Notes: generated from the letters alone by a model not told the origin. Shown: positions 33,360 through 48,300, counted from the stretch's first letter. The stretch is DNA of 64,000 nucleotides from Myotis daubentonii (GCF_963259705.1 NC_081844.1:108376965-108440964); one strand, 5' to 3'. Made by a program: numbers and translations.

Positions 33360-36300
33360 CCTCTCTCAGCCTGGGGCTGACTGCAGCCCCTTCGGAGCTC
33401 CGGACACTTTCTGCTCAGGCCATTCAAGCAGTTCCTGGACTGCCCGCTTCCTCCCTCCTCTCCTTACTCGTGGTCACTGTAGGCCTTTAGATTTCAGATG
33501 TGAAGGTCAGGTGAAAGATGGGACATTATGTGCAAAAGGCAGCTGCACATTGTAAATGGCACTGCAAACCTCGAATACAGTTCAACTGACCGTCTCAGGG
33601 AAGGAAGGGAAGCCTCTCCTAACTGAGCCAGAGCTGAGGGGGAAGAAGACAGTGGCATGACTGGGGGGATTTCTGCGAAAACTGCTCCCTCCTCCCTCCA
33701 CTCCCAACACCCCAGTCACCACTGTCAGACCCGGGCACGAGTCTCAGCTCCACAGCTTAAGAACTGGGTAACTCTGGCCAAGCCACTCAGCACATCAGAG
33801 CCTCCGTGCCCTCACGAAAACAACAGGGCTGAACCTGCAAGGGCTAATCTCTATAAGGATAAAATAAAATACACAGGAAACGCTAAAGTGCTACCCAGAT
33901 TCAAGATGCTAATGATATAATTTGATTCAAAAATTGGTAAAAAATATTCTCTGAAGCCCAGAACACGAAAGGCTAAAGATGAGAAAAACACAAGGTTTAA
34001 CTTCTTAACAACAGAGTTAACTCTTGACGTCAATGCTGGTTCTGGTCAGGAAACACAAACACACCCAGTATCTTCTTCCTTCAAGTTGAAAAACAGGTCC
34101 AGTGGGCAGGCTGCCAGCGATCCGGCTCTGAAAGGCTCTCAAGGCTCTGGCTCGCCCCCTTGGCAGCGCCTCCTGTCGCCTCAGCTGTCAGTGACTGCAC
34201 ACAACTCAGCCACCCGAGAGCGTGGGGCTGACAGACACGAACTGGGAGCTCGCGGTTCTAAGGAGTCCCCACCCGACTTGTTCTCAACTCCCCCCAGATC
34301 TGGAGTTTACCCATCTGCAAAAGGACTGCTCTCATGAGCAGTCAATGCCACTGCAGCCATTTTCCAAAACCAACCACACCCCCACTTCCTGCTTGTGCTT
34401 TCCTGAATAATCTGAATTCCTGGTAGCAAATGGCAAGCAAAATGACTGAAAGTCACTGAGTGTCATGAATGTCCTGTGTCCGACTGCAAACATGCAGGCT
34501 ACTTAAAGCCAGGCCTAGCTCTCTTCTTAAACGATAGTAAAAATAAAATGTACTGGGGTGCTTTACCACAGCAGTTTCCAAATGCAGCTCACAGCTTTCA
34601 GCTGGACATGCGGGCTATTCTATTTTCAACCAACACAGAAAATCTGACTTTGAGTCAGCCAATAAATATTCTAAATTTCAACTTTAAAAATGCTCTACCG
34701 CCCTGGCCGGTTTGATTCTCATTCAGGGCACATGCCAGGGATGTGGGCACGATCCCAGCAGAGGGCGTGCAGGAGGCAGCTGATCGATGTTTCTCTATCT
34801 CCCTCTCCTTTCCCCCCCTTTTCTCAAATCAATACCATCTTTTAAAAATTGTCATTCTATAATATATCCCAGTCTAACCTGCCTTTTTAAAAAAAATTTT
34901 TTTTTATTGATTTTTAGAGAGAGGAAGGGAGAGATAGAAACATCAATGAGAGAGAGGAACATCATTGCTTGGCTGCCTCCTGCACGCCCCCTCCTGGGGA
35001 TTGAGTCCAAAACCCAGGCATGTGCCCTGACCGGGAATCGAACCTGCGACCTCTTGGTTCCTGGGTTGACACTCAACCACTAAGCCACACCAGCCGAGCC
35101 AACCTGCCTTTTAAAAAATATAATGTTTCATAGACATTCCTTCACATCAATACACACAGGTGTCCCTTTTTAGGTCTTTAGGTTATTAAGAGTTAAATGC
35201 TTTAATTAAATTCAACTAAAGAGACACTGCCTGGTTTCACAGGAGACCCAAGAAATAATTTTAACCCTTTGCGGTCCACTTTTATTTTTGGAATTCAAAC
35301 AGTCTGATCCAAATTAATTGAGGGGATTGAATGTTGAACTTTTTAATGTTCTTATTTTAAAGTTTAAACCAAAAATTCACTGGTTATATTATTAAGTATG
35401 TTCAATCAAAGAGTTTATTCTTTAAAACATTTCATAGTTTGGTATCTTTTGAAGCTGGTCTGTCGAGTCAGCCTCGGCGTTGGGCCGAAAAGGGTTAAAC
35501 ATATTTTAAACATAAATCAGAGCTCAAAAGGCTAAAGAGTAAGCAGAACTCTCCCTTTGGGTTCACGGAACCATCATATCAGGTGGGACTCAAAGCCCTT
35601 CATTGTCTTAATTACACAAATGGCATCAATGATCTGAACAAAATGTGCCCAAGGAGCTGAGGTTGTGTGAGTAGGACCGGAAAGCTTTGACAGAAAGGTG
35701 TTTACCTTTCTGCACAGGGCAGCTTCTACGATTTAAACCAGAGCGGACTCTACAGCCTGTCTCTTGGAGCTTTTGATAGGCCCTCTGACAAACTGCACGG
35801 CCTCTCCCCGCCGGACGGACCCACCTGTGCAGGAAGTGCAGCTTGTGCATGGCGGCCAGCCCCGCGGCGATCTCACACGCCATCCGCTGCAGCAGCATGG
35901 TCTGCGAGTCCCCCCGCACGTGCTCCTGCTCGTTGCGCAGGTACGCTTTCAGATCGCCCTGCAAAGATCAGTGCAGTCTGCTTTTACAAGCGGACAACAA
36001 ATGGACACCTGAACATGTGCCTTAACTGACGTTAGTTATGAAGATTGTTTATTAGCAATCACTTAGAGTTAGCTTAATAAAGCATCTCAGGCTGAACAAG
36101 TTTCAAATTACAAAATACTTCAACCAAATACTTCAAAAGTATAGAAAACACTATTCACCTTTAGGATCATTCTGATTAAACGCCAGCTTATCTTTGTTAT
36201 TTAAACCCATGTAAGACAAAACAGTAAAAAAGGTAACTTTGCAATGGTGCACACTTTAAACTAAGTGCAGAAGAACAGAAATTTCCAGGGAACAGAGACG

Positions 36301-39300
36301 ATAAGAGAGTAAAAGAAACGGTGTCCCTAGCACTACCTTTGGGGGTGCCTGGAGACAGGTCAGGAGCACCCCCTCATGAAGGCTACTCCCAGGCACTCGT
36401 GAACAGGCAGAGGGACCGAACAACGGAACGGGAAGAGAAAGGGTAAGTGAGTGCAGTACTGGTACCAACTGCCTCAGCTGTCTGCCCGCTCCCCCCAGCC
36501 CCCGTGTTGTGCAAAGACCACTGTGAGAAAGAACATTCCAGTCCCTCAAGAAAAATTCATGAAGCTAAGCAGCCTATTCAAAGGACAGCAGCCTGGGCAG
36601 GAAGATGCACACACTCACACTGAGACACGCACTACACGTACAGGGAACACTCAGCTAGCTCCCAGGTACTCGCCTGGCTCCCCATGTTACTACTGTCTTT
36701 ATTTCATGACTAATTCATTTTCATTCCAGACTGCGTGCTTTCGGGAATTCACTTTTGAGGAAATAAGTATTCTGCATTCTCTTTACCATACGACTAAATA
36801 TTTATTGATGGGATTTAATTCCAAATTAAAGCTTTATACAATCATGCTAAGCTCTCCCCAGCATGGAGTGGTGGGAATAAAAACAGATTTGGATGACAAT
36901 AAATTAACCCAGAAAAATTCCAGCAAAAAAGTCCAGGCCTACAGGCTGTGGGATTTTTATAAGGTAGACCACATGGAAACTAAGTATGAAAACAAATAGC
37001 TTAATTTATTTATATTACCAATGAAATGGCAGCTTAAATTCATTTGTCTAATCCCTTTCCAGAAGTACCCGTCTACGGTAAAAGTGACCCCACACCAGGT
37101 AGCATTACACTGGCTGTGTCTGGCTAATTCTCAAAGCAAACACAGAAGTTGCTGGCAAACCAGGAACACTTCACGAGAGACTCTGCCATGAAGGCAGAGG
37201 GAGGCAGAGTGGGCCCAGTTACTGTCCAAGGTTATCTGAAATATATTCATTACCGCTCACTGTTCTTAAAGTATCTTCTCTCCACAACTGAGTCCACTCT
37301 CCAAATTTCACTAGAAGACAAACATAACCAACAGGAGATTCTGCTTCCTAATGCTAACACTCCTAATGTTTCTAGCTGGGCAAAAACCCAAAGCCTCTCC
37401 CCACAGATCCCTAGCCTGGGGTGAGGAGTTTACATCAACAATCACAAGGAGCCTGAGCAGTTTCTCACGGGTGAGATTTGTGATGACTGGCAGGATCCAG
37501 GGTTAGATAGAAAGATCTGTAAGAGCTCTCCATTTAAAAGAAAAATCTGAATAAAAGCTTTAATTATATAATAAAAATGTTCCTATTAAATAAGTACTAA
37601 AAATTGATCCATTCTATCCAAAACAAAGCTGTTTTTCGATATCTAGTTTGTTTTATTTATGTTTTAACGATGTTTAGTGAGTAGTCGGATTACTGCTTTG
37701 GTTCGCTATTAAAAATGCCCAACACTGCCCTAGCCAGTTTGGCTCAGTGGATAGAGCATAAGCCTACGGACTGAAGTGTCCCAGGTTCGATTCCAGTCAA
37801 GGGCTCATGCCCAGGTTGCGGGCTCGATCCCCAGTGTGGAGTGTGCAGGAGGCAGCAGATCAATGGTTCTCTCTCATCATTGGTATTTCTTTCTCTCTCT
37901 CCCTCTCCCTTCCTCTCTGAAATCAATAAAATATATTTTTTTTCCCAAAAAATGCCCAACACTGAAAAACAGCAATGTATTCTGCAAAAGTCTCAGATCC
38001 TCCCCCAAAAAACTCAAAAAGAAAAATTTGTGACACTAGATGGCAGCCAAGTGCTATGCGTACAAAGAACTCAGCTACCAGAACAAATGGGAAGGACTTC
38101 TTGAGTCCTCCCGTGAATAACAGACCTTTAAGTGGGTTACTTACTTAAATTCCAACACAAACTGCCATGAGGGTTTTATCCAGCTTTTGGCAGGATACTG
38201 AGGACAATGAATTAATTTAAATACAATGTAAACACCAAACAACTAAATAGCTTTATAACTGAAAATTTAGTTATTTATGTTGGTAGAATGATGTGGGGTG
38301 GGGAGGGGGAGTGATCATTTTTAAACAAAACCGTGAATGAAAGGATGAATGGCCTACATAGCCACATATTGAGCATTGCTGACTATCATCACAGCTGCAG
38401 CCCCGGGGACCCGGTCCCTGTCTGTACAACTACTTTTTCTCACTACCACTTGAGCCCCCCCCCCACCACTCCATCCACCCTTACGCACCTCCACACCTGT
38501 CTGTTAATAGGGACTAAAGGCCCAGTGCACGGATTCGGATTCGTGCATCGGTGGGGTCCCTTGGCCTGGCCTGCGGGGATCAGGCCGAAACCAGCAGTCC
38601 GACATCCCCAGAGGGGTCCCGGAGTGTTTTGAGCGCCTGTCCCCTGGTGGTCAGTGCACGTCATAGCTATCGGCTGGTTGGCTGGTCGCTTAGGCTTTTA
38701 TATATACAGTCACCCCGTTGCCTTCCTAAGCTCAACCTCTTGGTGAGCCCATCCCTTCTGCCACTCCAATGCTTCAATACCTCTCAGGTAAATCCAACAA
38801 AGAACCAAACAAGTTTCCTCGGCCCCCACTCCTCTCCCGCTGCCACCCCAGTTCCCTCTTCTCTTCCCAGATAACCCTCACAAGCCTGGTCTGTTCTGGC
38901 TGTTCCTCCTCCTGGCCTCCCACTCTCTCTTAACCCAACTCCACTGCCCTTCCCCCCATGCTCAGCTGTGGCTACTCCCAAGGGGTTAGGTCTATGGCTG
39001 ACCACCTCTGCCACATGCTGGTCCCTGGTCCAAGTCTCACCAGCATAACCAAGTGATGGGCCCATTCCCTTTCCCCACAGCCTCCTGGCTTTCTTCCTGC
39101 CCCACTGGCCACTCCTTTCTCATGCCCTTTCTTGAATCCTCCCCCTCTCACTGATCTATAAGTGCTGCCACACCCCAGGGCTCAGTCCTTGGTCATCACT
39201 GTGACACTCAATCCCGGGTGATTCTACCCACCCCATGGCTTATAAATAAATCACTCAAATACATTTCCTGGCCCCAAACCCCTCCATCTCCTGAGCCCTA

Positions 39301-42300
39301 GGCTCATTTGTCCAATTGCTGACTTGATACCCTTTCCTGGATGACCTAAGAGACACCTCGAACCTCACAGGTCCTGTGTGAAACTCCACCAATCTGTTCT
39401 TTCTCAGAAGCGGCACCGCTTTCCGAGTGGATCAGACCAAAACCTCCCTGCCTCCACCCTGAGCAGCCACTGCTTAAAATCACCCCAGTCCTAACTGGCA
39501 CTTTGCTTGTCTGTCCTTCCCACCAAAAATAAGCTACACAGGGCTGGGGCTCTGTCTGATTCTGTCCCCAGAATCTATAACACCATGAGTTTGGCAAATA
39601 TAGTCATCCCTCTGTATCTACAGGTCCCCCACCTGTAGATTCAACCAAACACAGATCAAAAGTATTTGGAAAAGAAATTGTTGCTGACATGTACTAGTAG
39701 TTGGACCCACAATGATTGCATCTGAACTGAATATGTAGATTTTTTTTCTTGCTACCACACAGTATAACAACTATTATATAGCATTTACATTGTAGTAGGT
39801 ATTGTAAGTAATCTAGAGATGATTTAAAGTATACAGGATGGCCCCAGTCAGATGGCTGGGTGCAGTGTCATCCTTTATATTAAAACGGTTGCGGGTTCAA
39901 TTCCCAGTCAAGGCACATACCTAGGTTGCAGGTTCAATCCCTGGTATGGGCACATATAGGAGGCAACCTATCAATGTTTCTCTCTTTTTCTCTCCCTCCC
40001 TCTCTCTCTAAAATCAATAAACATATCCTCAGGTGAGGATTAAAAAGAAAAAAGTATACATGAGGATGTGCATGGATTATATGCAAATATGACACCATTG
40101 TACATAAGGGTCTTGAGCATCTGTGAATTTTGGTATCTGGGCGGATTTTGGAACCAATCCCCTGTGGATATCGAGGGACATCATTGCTTAATGAGTGAGG
40201 GGGAAAAGAAAAACTTGCTGAGAAGTTTTAAAAGACGTTCTCCCAAATCAAAGTTGAGACAATCATTTTCCACAAAGCAGTCCATCTTATATCAATTTAA
40301 CAATATAATAATGAACTTAGGAGAAAATCTCTAGTTTCAACATTTTATTGGGCTTAATATTTATTACTTCATTATTTTTTTTAAAATATATTTTATTGAT
40401 TTTTTACAGAGAGAAAGGGAGAGAGATAGAGAGTTAGAAACGTTGATCAGCTGACTCCTGCACACCCCCCAGTGGGGATGTGCCCGCAACCCAGGTACAT
40501 GCCCTTGACCGGAATCGAACCTGGGACCTTTCAGTCCGCAGGCCGACACTCTATCCACTGAGCCAAACCGGTTTCGGCTATTACTTCATTATTTTGCACA
40601 TTAAAGTTAGCAAAAAGAGGCAATATAGAAAGTATTTTACTTTAAGTAAAATCTAACTGATTCTGTTTGAAAGTTTTATCTTTGTTAACTAGGAAATGCA
40701 ACAGATTTTACTTCAAGAACAGGAGTGTGGACTGTTCTAAAACTCAGAGTACACCTGAACCTCATGCTGTACTTCTCCAGACACAACATAGAGCAGAGTT
40801 GCGCAACTGAAACGTGCCAGCCACATGTGTAATTTTAAATGTTCTAGTGGCATCATATCCCTAGAGAGAACAGTTTCCCCGCGCGTTCACCTGACGCATC
40901 ACCTCCAGGTGTGCACCTCGGTGCCCCAGCAGTGAGGACCTGTGACATGAGGGAGGACACAGAGCCTGCCTCAGAGTAACCCTCCTCAGCAAACCCAGGG
41001 TGGAGTGAAGCCGGCCTCAGAGGGCAGGACGGCCTGGACATACGCAGTCAGGACAGCCTGCCAGCAAAGAGCCAGCGCCACGGGCCCAGGGCAGCAGCCA
41101 GGCCTGGGGAAGGGAGAAAGATGAAGACAAGAGCCAAGTGTAACCTACGCCCTTCTCTCACCTCAACTTGCAGTTTGGTCTACCCAGTGGTGTCATTGCT
41201 TTTCATCCAACTGATCTTTCTCAGCAGATGCCAACCTGCTTCTCCTCACCCGCCGCCTAGACACTGCAGCCCCCAGGAGCATCTGCTTCTCCCTCGCCAC
41301 CACCCCCCTCCCCCTCGCCGCACCGCTGGGCCTGGCCCATGCTGTCCCCGGCCCATGCTGTCCCTGATACCCTTCTGTGCCAAGGAAGTCAATCCACTCA
41401 CTCTTCCACACTCAGATCAAACGCATTTCCTCGGCCAAGCCTTCCCCAATGGCTCCAATTAGATTTCTTCTACACACACTACTCAAATCTTTACTCGATG
41501 ATTATGATAAATGAATTTAAGTAACTAAAAATGAGAAAAAAAACACCCTACATTTCCTGAGCACTTACTATAAGCCCAACAATTTACATTCATAATCTTA
41601 TTAATGGTGAGAGTAGCCGCTGAGGAAGGCAGTATTACCCCCACTTCACAGATATCTGAAGTAAGGCTTAAAGAGTTTAGGTAACTTCAAGGTGATACAC
41701 GAGGCCGTGGCAGAATGAGCATCTGAAGCGGGCCTGCCTGGCTCTACAGGCAGAAAAGGCAGGGATCAGGGTGACTCACCTCTGGGTCCCCAGGGCACTG
41801 CCCAGCTCTCTGTACTTAATAGGTGCTTGATATGTTTTTGTTGAATGAGTGATCCTTACCCAAAAAGCAATCTCCTTGCCTCCCTGTTCACTTGATGGCC
41901 CTGTGTACTTGCCATGGCAACAAATCACAGACAACGCCCCGCAGGGAGGGCTCCTTTCATAAACACCGCACCACCGGCATCACACATCAGTGGCTGCGGT
42001 CCAGCTGCCAAACTCACTCAGAAGTGTTTTCATTTTCTTTCACAAAATCCTAAGATAAAGTGTTTTTGAAAAACAAGCTGGTAATTCTATCTTACAAGGA
42101 ATTAAGTAAGTGCAAAAATATTCTCTCCTTTCTACTTAAAAGATGTTATCACTGAGCATGACCAGTGCCTGGTGACGACTGAAAGGCCAGTGCTCATCCA
42201 ATAGCTCCTGACCTACTGAGAACATGTGAAGATAGTGGCTCCTTTCACTGCGCTGCGGCTGCTTGTCCCGGGCTGGGGCGGCTTGGCCTTGGATGCGCCC

Positions 42301-45300
42301 TCCGCTCAGGCAGGCCCGCTCTGGCTCACTGGGCTGACCCCACCTGACCGTTCCTGACACTGAGCCTCTGCAAACCGAGCCCAGAGACAGAGGCCTCAGG
42401 GCCAGCGACCATGGAGGCCCTGGTCCTTGCGGCAGGAGAGCTTCTGAAGTTGCCTAAGGCCTAGAGGTGATGAGCACAAAACTGCCCAAGGAGGCAAATG
42501 TGACCTCTCACTACTGGGCACCCTGCAGGATCCCTGGCTTAAAGGCCTTTATTTTGACATGAGACTAGCCATTCCAAGTACTGACAGACAGATTTCCCAA
42601 GGAAATCTGGGAATTTCTTGCCTCCTCCTAGTAGAGGTAACACAGAGTATAGGACCTTAAATAATAGTGGGTAATTATCAATGTTTTAAGAATTGTGGTA
42701 AGCCATGACCAGTTTGGCTCAGTGGATAGAGCGTCGGCCTGCGGACTGAAGGGTCCCAGGTTCTATTCCAGTCAATGGTATGTGCCTTGCTTGCGGGCAC
42801 ATCTCCAGTAGGGGGTGTGCAGGAGGCAGCTGATCGATGTTTCTCTCTCATTGATGTTGCTAACTCTCTATCCCTTTCCCTTCCTCTCTGTAAAAAATCA
42901 ATAAAATATATTTTTAAAAAAAGAATTGTGGTAAAATGCATAATATAAAATTAACCATTTCTAAGTGCAGAGTTCAGGGACATTACATCCATTTACACTG
43001 CTATGTAACTGTCATCACCACTATCCAACCAACAGAACTTTTTTCATCTTCCCAAACTAAAACGCCGTACCCACTAAATACCAACTCCCCATCCCCCTCC
43101 TCCCAGCTCTTGGCAGCCACCCTTCCACTTTCTGTCTCTGAGTTTGACTACTTTAGATACCTCATATAGGTGGAATCATACAGTATTTGTCTTTTTGTGA
43201 CTTGGCTTATTTCACTTAGCACATTAGAATAATATCCCATTGTACAGATATAACCAATTTTGTTCATTATTCAACCATTGATGGACGCCTGGGTTGCTTC
43301 TACCTCTTGGCTATTGTGAATAATGCTGCTGTGAAATGGGTGCATGGAAATCTCTTTAAGATCCTGCTTTCAATTCAATGTTCCTAGAAGTGAAATTGCT
43401 GGATCACATGGTGATTCCATGTTAATTTTTTGAGAAGTAACTACTGTTTTATAAATGTTACTAGAGGCCCAGTGCACGAAATTGGTGCACAGGTAGGGTC
43501 CCTAAGTGGCTGCTGGCCGGGGGCGCCTCCCTTCTCCCAGCCACCTGCCGCTGCCACTGGCCCCACCCCTGGTCTAATTCCTGGTCGAGGGGACAATTTG
43601 CATATTAGGCTTTTATTATATAGGATTGTTGATCAGTGTATCACTAGATGGTGGACTTAACTGAAATAGCCATTAGCTCTGTCCTGCCTATGACAGCTTG
43701 GGGGGCGGGGAGTGGGGGGAGGAGATGGGAGCTCTTTCCAGATAGTTCAGCTTTTCAAGAGTAACATTCTCCCAATATGGCTGAGGAGAGCCACATAAAA
43801 TATGTGTTTCAACCATAAAAATCCTAGAACAAAACATAGGCAGAAAAATCTCAGACATTTCTCATAGCAATATTTTTTCTAATATTGTGTATCTCCTCAG
43901 GTAAGGAAAACAAAATAAATAAATAGGATGATATCAAACTAAAAACTTTTTGCACAGCAAAGGAAATCCTCAACAAAATGAAAAGCCAACCCACTCAATG
44001 GGGGAACATATTTGCCAATGATATATCTGATAAGGAGTTAACATCCAACATTCATAAAGAACTTATATAACTCAACACCAAAAAAAACCCAAATAATACA
44101 ATTAAAAAATGGGCAAAGGAAATAATACAATTAAAAAATAGGCAAAGGACCTGAATAGACACTTCTCCAATAGACATGGAAAGATGCTCAACTTCACTAA
44201 TCATCACAGAAATGCAAATGAAAACCTGTCAGAATGGCTATCACCAATAAAGCAACAAACAATTGTTGGCAAGGATATGGAGAAAAGGGAACCCTCGTGC
44301 ACTGTTGGTGGGAATGCAGACTGGTGCAGTCACTGTGGACAACAGTATGAAGTTTCCTCAAAAAACTAAAAATGGGACTTCAGGGAATATATCCAAAGAA
44401 ACCTAAAATAGTAATTTAAAGGAATATATGCATCCCTATTTCACTGCAGCATTATTTACAATAGCCAAGATTTGGTAGCAGCCCAAGTGCATATCGATAG
44501 ATGAGTGGCCATTAGAAAAAATATCCTTGGGTGAGGATTAAAAAAAGAGAGAGAGAGAAATATGATTAGATAAGCAATGCATAAGAATAGCTTAGCATAG
44601 GGATGAAGTATAAAATAACACTAATACTATTATCAAAGGTAATGAATGAATACTTCATTAAGTTCTTAATATGGAGGACAGAAGCGAAAGCTGCCCCTCA
44701 TCCAGCATTTCTATCTGTCAAACCTCTTGCATGATTGACTTGAATTTCTACTAAAAACTTACCAGGTCACAGAACTCAAACACCAGAAGGTAGGGAATCG
44801 CTTCTACACACTGCCCGACACATTGAAGAACATTGGGATGCTGAAGAATACTGGGGAAAAACAGTCACAGTGCGTTCATCAGAGAGCACGAGGAACACTG
44901 TTCAAACAGTAACCACATTGTAACATTCATCATGATTTAAATAGGATAAGCTGAAAAGAGCTCATTAACAGACTGATTGTTATCTAATGATTACATAATT
45001 CAAAGGTAATCCGGTGAACATTTTCAAAATCTCTAATTTTAGTAATTTTAATTTATAGATGACCATTTTGAAGTAGCACTTTTAAAAAGGCAGAGCAAAT
45101 ATATAAAGTTCATAAGCATTTCAATCCATATACTAAATAGGCCAGCTACTCCTAGGCTATCTACCTTATATGCTACTAGTATTTCCAGTATTTCCACAAC
45201 ATATGCAAACTCTTTTCTGGAAAATATTTTGTCCAAAATAAAGTTTATAAAAAAAGATATGCCAAAATAGCTTTTTAAAAAGCTTTTTATTTTGAAGCAA

Positions 45301-48300
45301 TTATGACTTAACAGTAAGTTGCAAAGGTAGTATAAAGAGGTCCCACCTTTCCTTCGCCCGGTTTCCCCTGGTTACATCTGATAACCACAGCGCAGTACCA
45401 AAACCAGGGCACTGACACAGCACCCATGTGTGTACGTGTGTGTGCTGTTATCACATGGGTAGATTCCCACAACCACCAAACCACCACCTGAACAGAAATG
45501 CAGAAGTGCTCCAACACCACACAGACCTTCCCCAAGTTACCCTGGGTCAGTTTAAGCCACCCCACTGCCTCCCCATTTCCCCGCCTCCCTAAGCCCTGGC
45601 AACAGCTAATCTGTTTTCCATTTCTAGGATGTTCTCATTTTGAGAATATTATGTATATGGAATCATACAGTATGTGGCCTTTTAAGATGGACTTTTTCAC
45701 TTAACATAATGCCCTCAAGATTACCCAAGTTGTTGCCTGTATCAATAAGCATTTCAATCCACATACTAAATAGCCCAGCTACACCTAGGCTATCTACCTT
45801 ATATCTATTCCTTTTTATTGCTGAGTAGTCTGGTATGGAGTATCAGTTTGTTTAAGCATTCACCTACTGAGGCACATTTTCATTTTGAGTCTTAAGTTAT
45901 GAGACTCTGGATCTGATTTAAATTGTGTATTTTGCAAAGAGAAATTTCGAAGTTTAGTTTTTGGGGGCCTTAAAAAATATTTTGGTTTTACTCAAAAGCA
46001 AACTTATTTGGTAGATAAAATATTCTTAGATCTAACAATGTTGTAATTTTAAGTGACATATATAAAATATTGTTCCTTGGATGAAGTTTTGCAATCTGTC
46101 CATACAGAGATAAAGAGAAAGATTTCCTAAATGAGTTCATTTTCGTTATCCATGACAAGTGCACAACATGACGTGCAGTGGAATAAGCGGGACGAGCAGA
46201 TGTGCCTGTGACATCAATGTCGGTTTCCTTTGAGGTCCCCTGTGTCTGGCTGACAAATCTCAATCTTTCATTCTCCCTTAGGGTCACAAAATCAATTTGT
46301 TGCCAAGAACCTTGACAATCGTACTCTAGTTCTTGCTTTTGGAATTACAATGCTATCCTTTTCCTGACTAGGAACTCTCATGTTCTATAGCTCCCTTTAG
46401 ATTTGTTGTTTTTTTAATTTGAGTATAGTTGGTATACAGTATTAGTTTCAGGTGTACAATATAGTGATTCAACATTTATAAATTTAAAATGTAATTACAA
46501 AGTAGTTTTAAACATGTGATTTTCAAAAGACCACACACTGCGTTTACAGAACATATATTAAGGTTTACTTACTAGTACGGTTCTCCATTTTTCAAAAAAG
46601 TATCTTGTTCCTTTGGGCTTGCACTTGCTTTTAACTCCTTCACTATTACTCTTGCCACGCTAGTGCCTGTGAAAATCTCTCCGAGGAGGGCCTAAAATCA
46701 AAGAACAGGTTTTCATTTCACTTCCCACAAAACGGTAAAGAAGTGTGCCTCGTTTATTAGGAAATGGAATACAGGAGAACAAATTCAGCAACAGGCAGTG
46801 GCCTTCTATTATTTTCAATACTACTTCACAAAAAGCTTGGAAAAGTAAAATACAACCTTCAGTTTTAAAGCATTCATTAGATATTTACAATATTCATAAA
46901 TTTATGTGTATCCCTTTTCTACTTACTTAAAAATGTATTATACTTTCATGAAAATTTCCAATGGTATTACAGAAGAGTAATCTGTAAGTTCAGTTCAAAC
47001 ATAACTTAAATATTTCTCAAAAACACTTCAAATGAGTTTTTTTATTTTTGTCTCCTTCACATAGAGAAAGTAAACTAACTAAGACCCAATGTACAAACAA
47101 ATTATCACTGCATTACAATGCTAAAAATCCATGGCATTCCAATTATTCCAGGCCCTTGTCTTGTACTAAAATCTTAATCAAAACTCAGTGCGGGAGGGAA
47201 TATAGCACTGAAATTAATAGAAAACTAAATGAGAATGAAAATAAGTTACACATGAACTATTAAATGTAATATAAGATAATGCTAAGGCGTTCCAAAATAT
47301 AATATCCTATATAATAAAAGCCAGCGACCGAATGGCAGAACAACCAGAACCGGTCGACCAGTCACTATGACGCGCACTGACCACCAAGGGGCAGACGCTC
47401 AATGCAGGAGCTGCTCCCTGGTGGTCAGTGGGCTGCCACAGTGGGAGCGCCGCTTGGCTGACTGTGATGAGCGGTTGCTCCCGCTGCAACCCCCAGACCG
47501 ACTGGCAGGAACCCGGGCTGCGATCATCGCAGGCTCCTCCTCCTCACTCCCTGCCGCCTCCTCAGTGCCACCACCAGGCTCGCAAAGCTGACCCCGGAGG
47601 CTGGGAGGTGAGTTTGTGGCCACTGTGGGACTGAGGCCTACTCCGCCGCCTCTCAGTGCTATTGTCCCTGGGCCCAGCCCCAACCGGGTCCTCTGGAGAG
47701 ATGAGTGCTCTGGCTCCATGAAAGATGCCAGACCAGAGAGCAGCTGCCCAGTGGGCGGGTCCATAGCCGCTCAGCTGACTGGGATGCCACGCCCCCCACC
47801 AGTGCAAGAATCCCATGCACCAGGCCTCTAGTCTAAAGTAAAAATGATGATGAAGTAAAAGTTTTTATTTAATTTGAGAATGATCAAAACTAAAGGCTGG
47901 CTTTGAGAAGTTATTTTATCTTTTTATAAAACAGATTCATTGTAATGCCCTGGAAAGAGAAAGCATATACTAAAACAGAATTTAATGTCTTTATTAGGAC
48001 TATAAGGGCAGAAATATAAACAGAACAAGAAATTCTGATAATTAACAGTCATATTTTTTTTTGTTTCAAAGAGCCAACTTGTGCCAATCCTATGTAATAA
48101 AAGGGTAATATGCAAATTGATACTAACAGCAGAACGAGCAGAACGACCGCTGGACCAGTCACTATGAAGCACACTGACCACCTCCTGGTCCCTTTCCCCA
48201 GCCAGCAGGCTCCGATCACCTGATGGCCACCCACGGCAGGGGCAAGGCCGGCAAGCGGGTGGGAACAGCTGACCTCTTGGTCCCTTCCCCTGGCCGTCAG

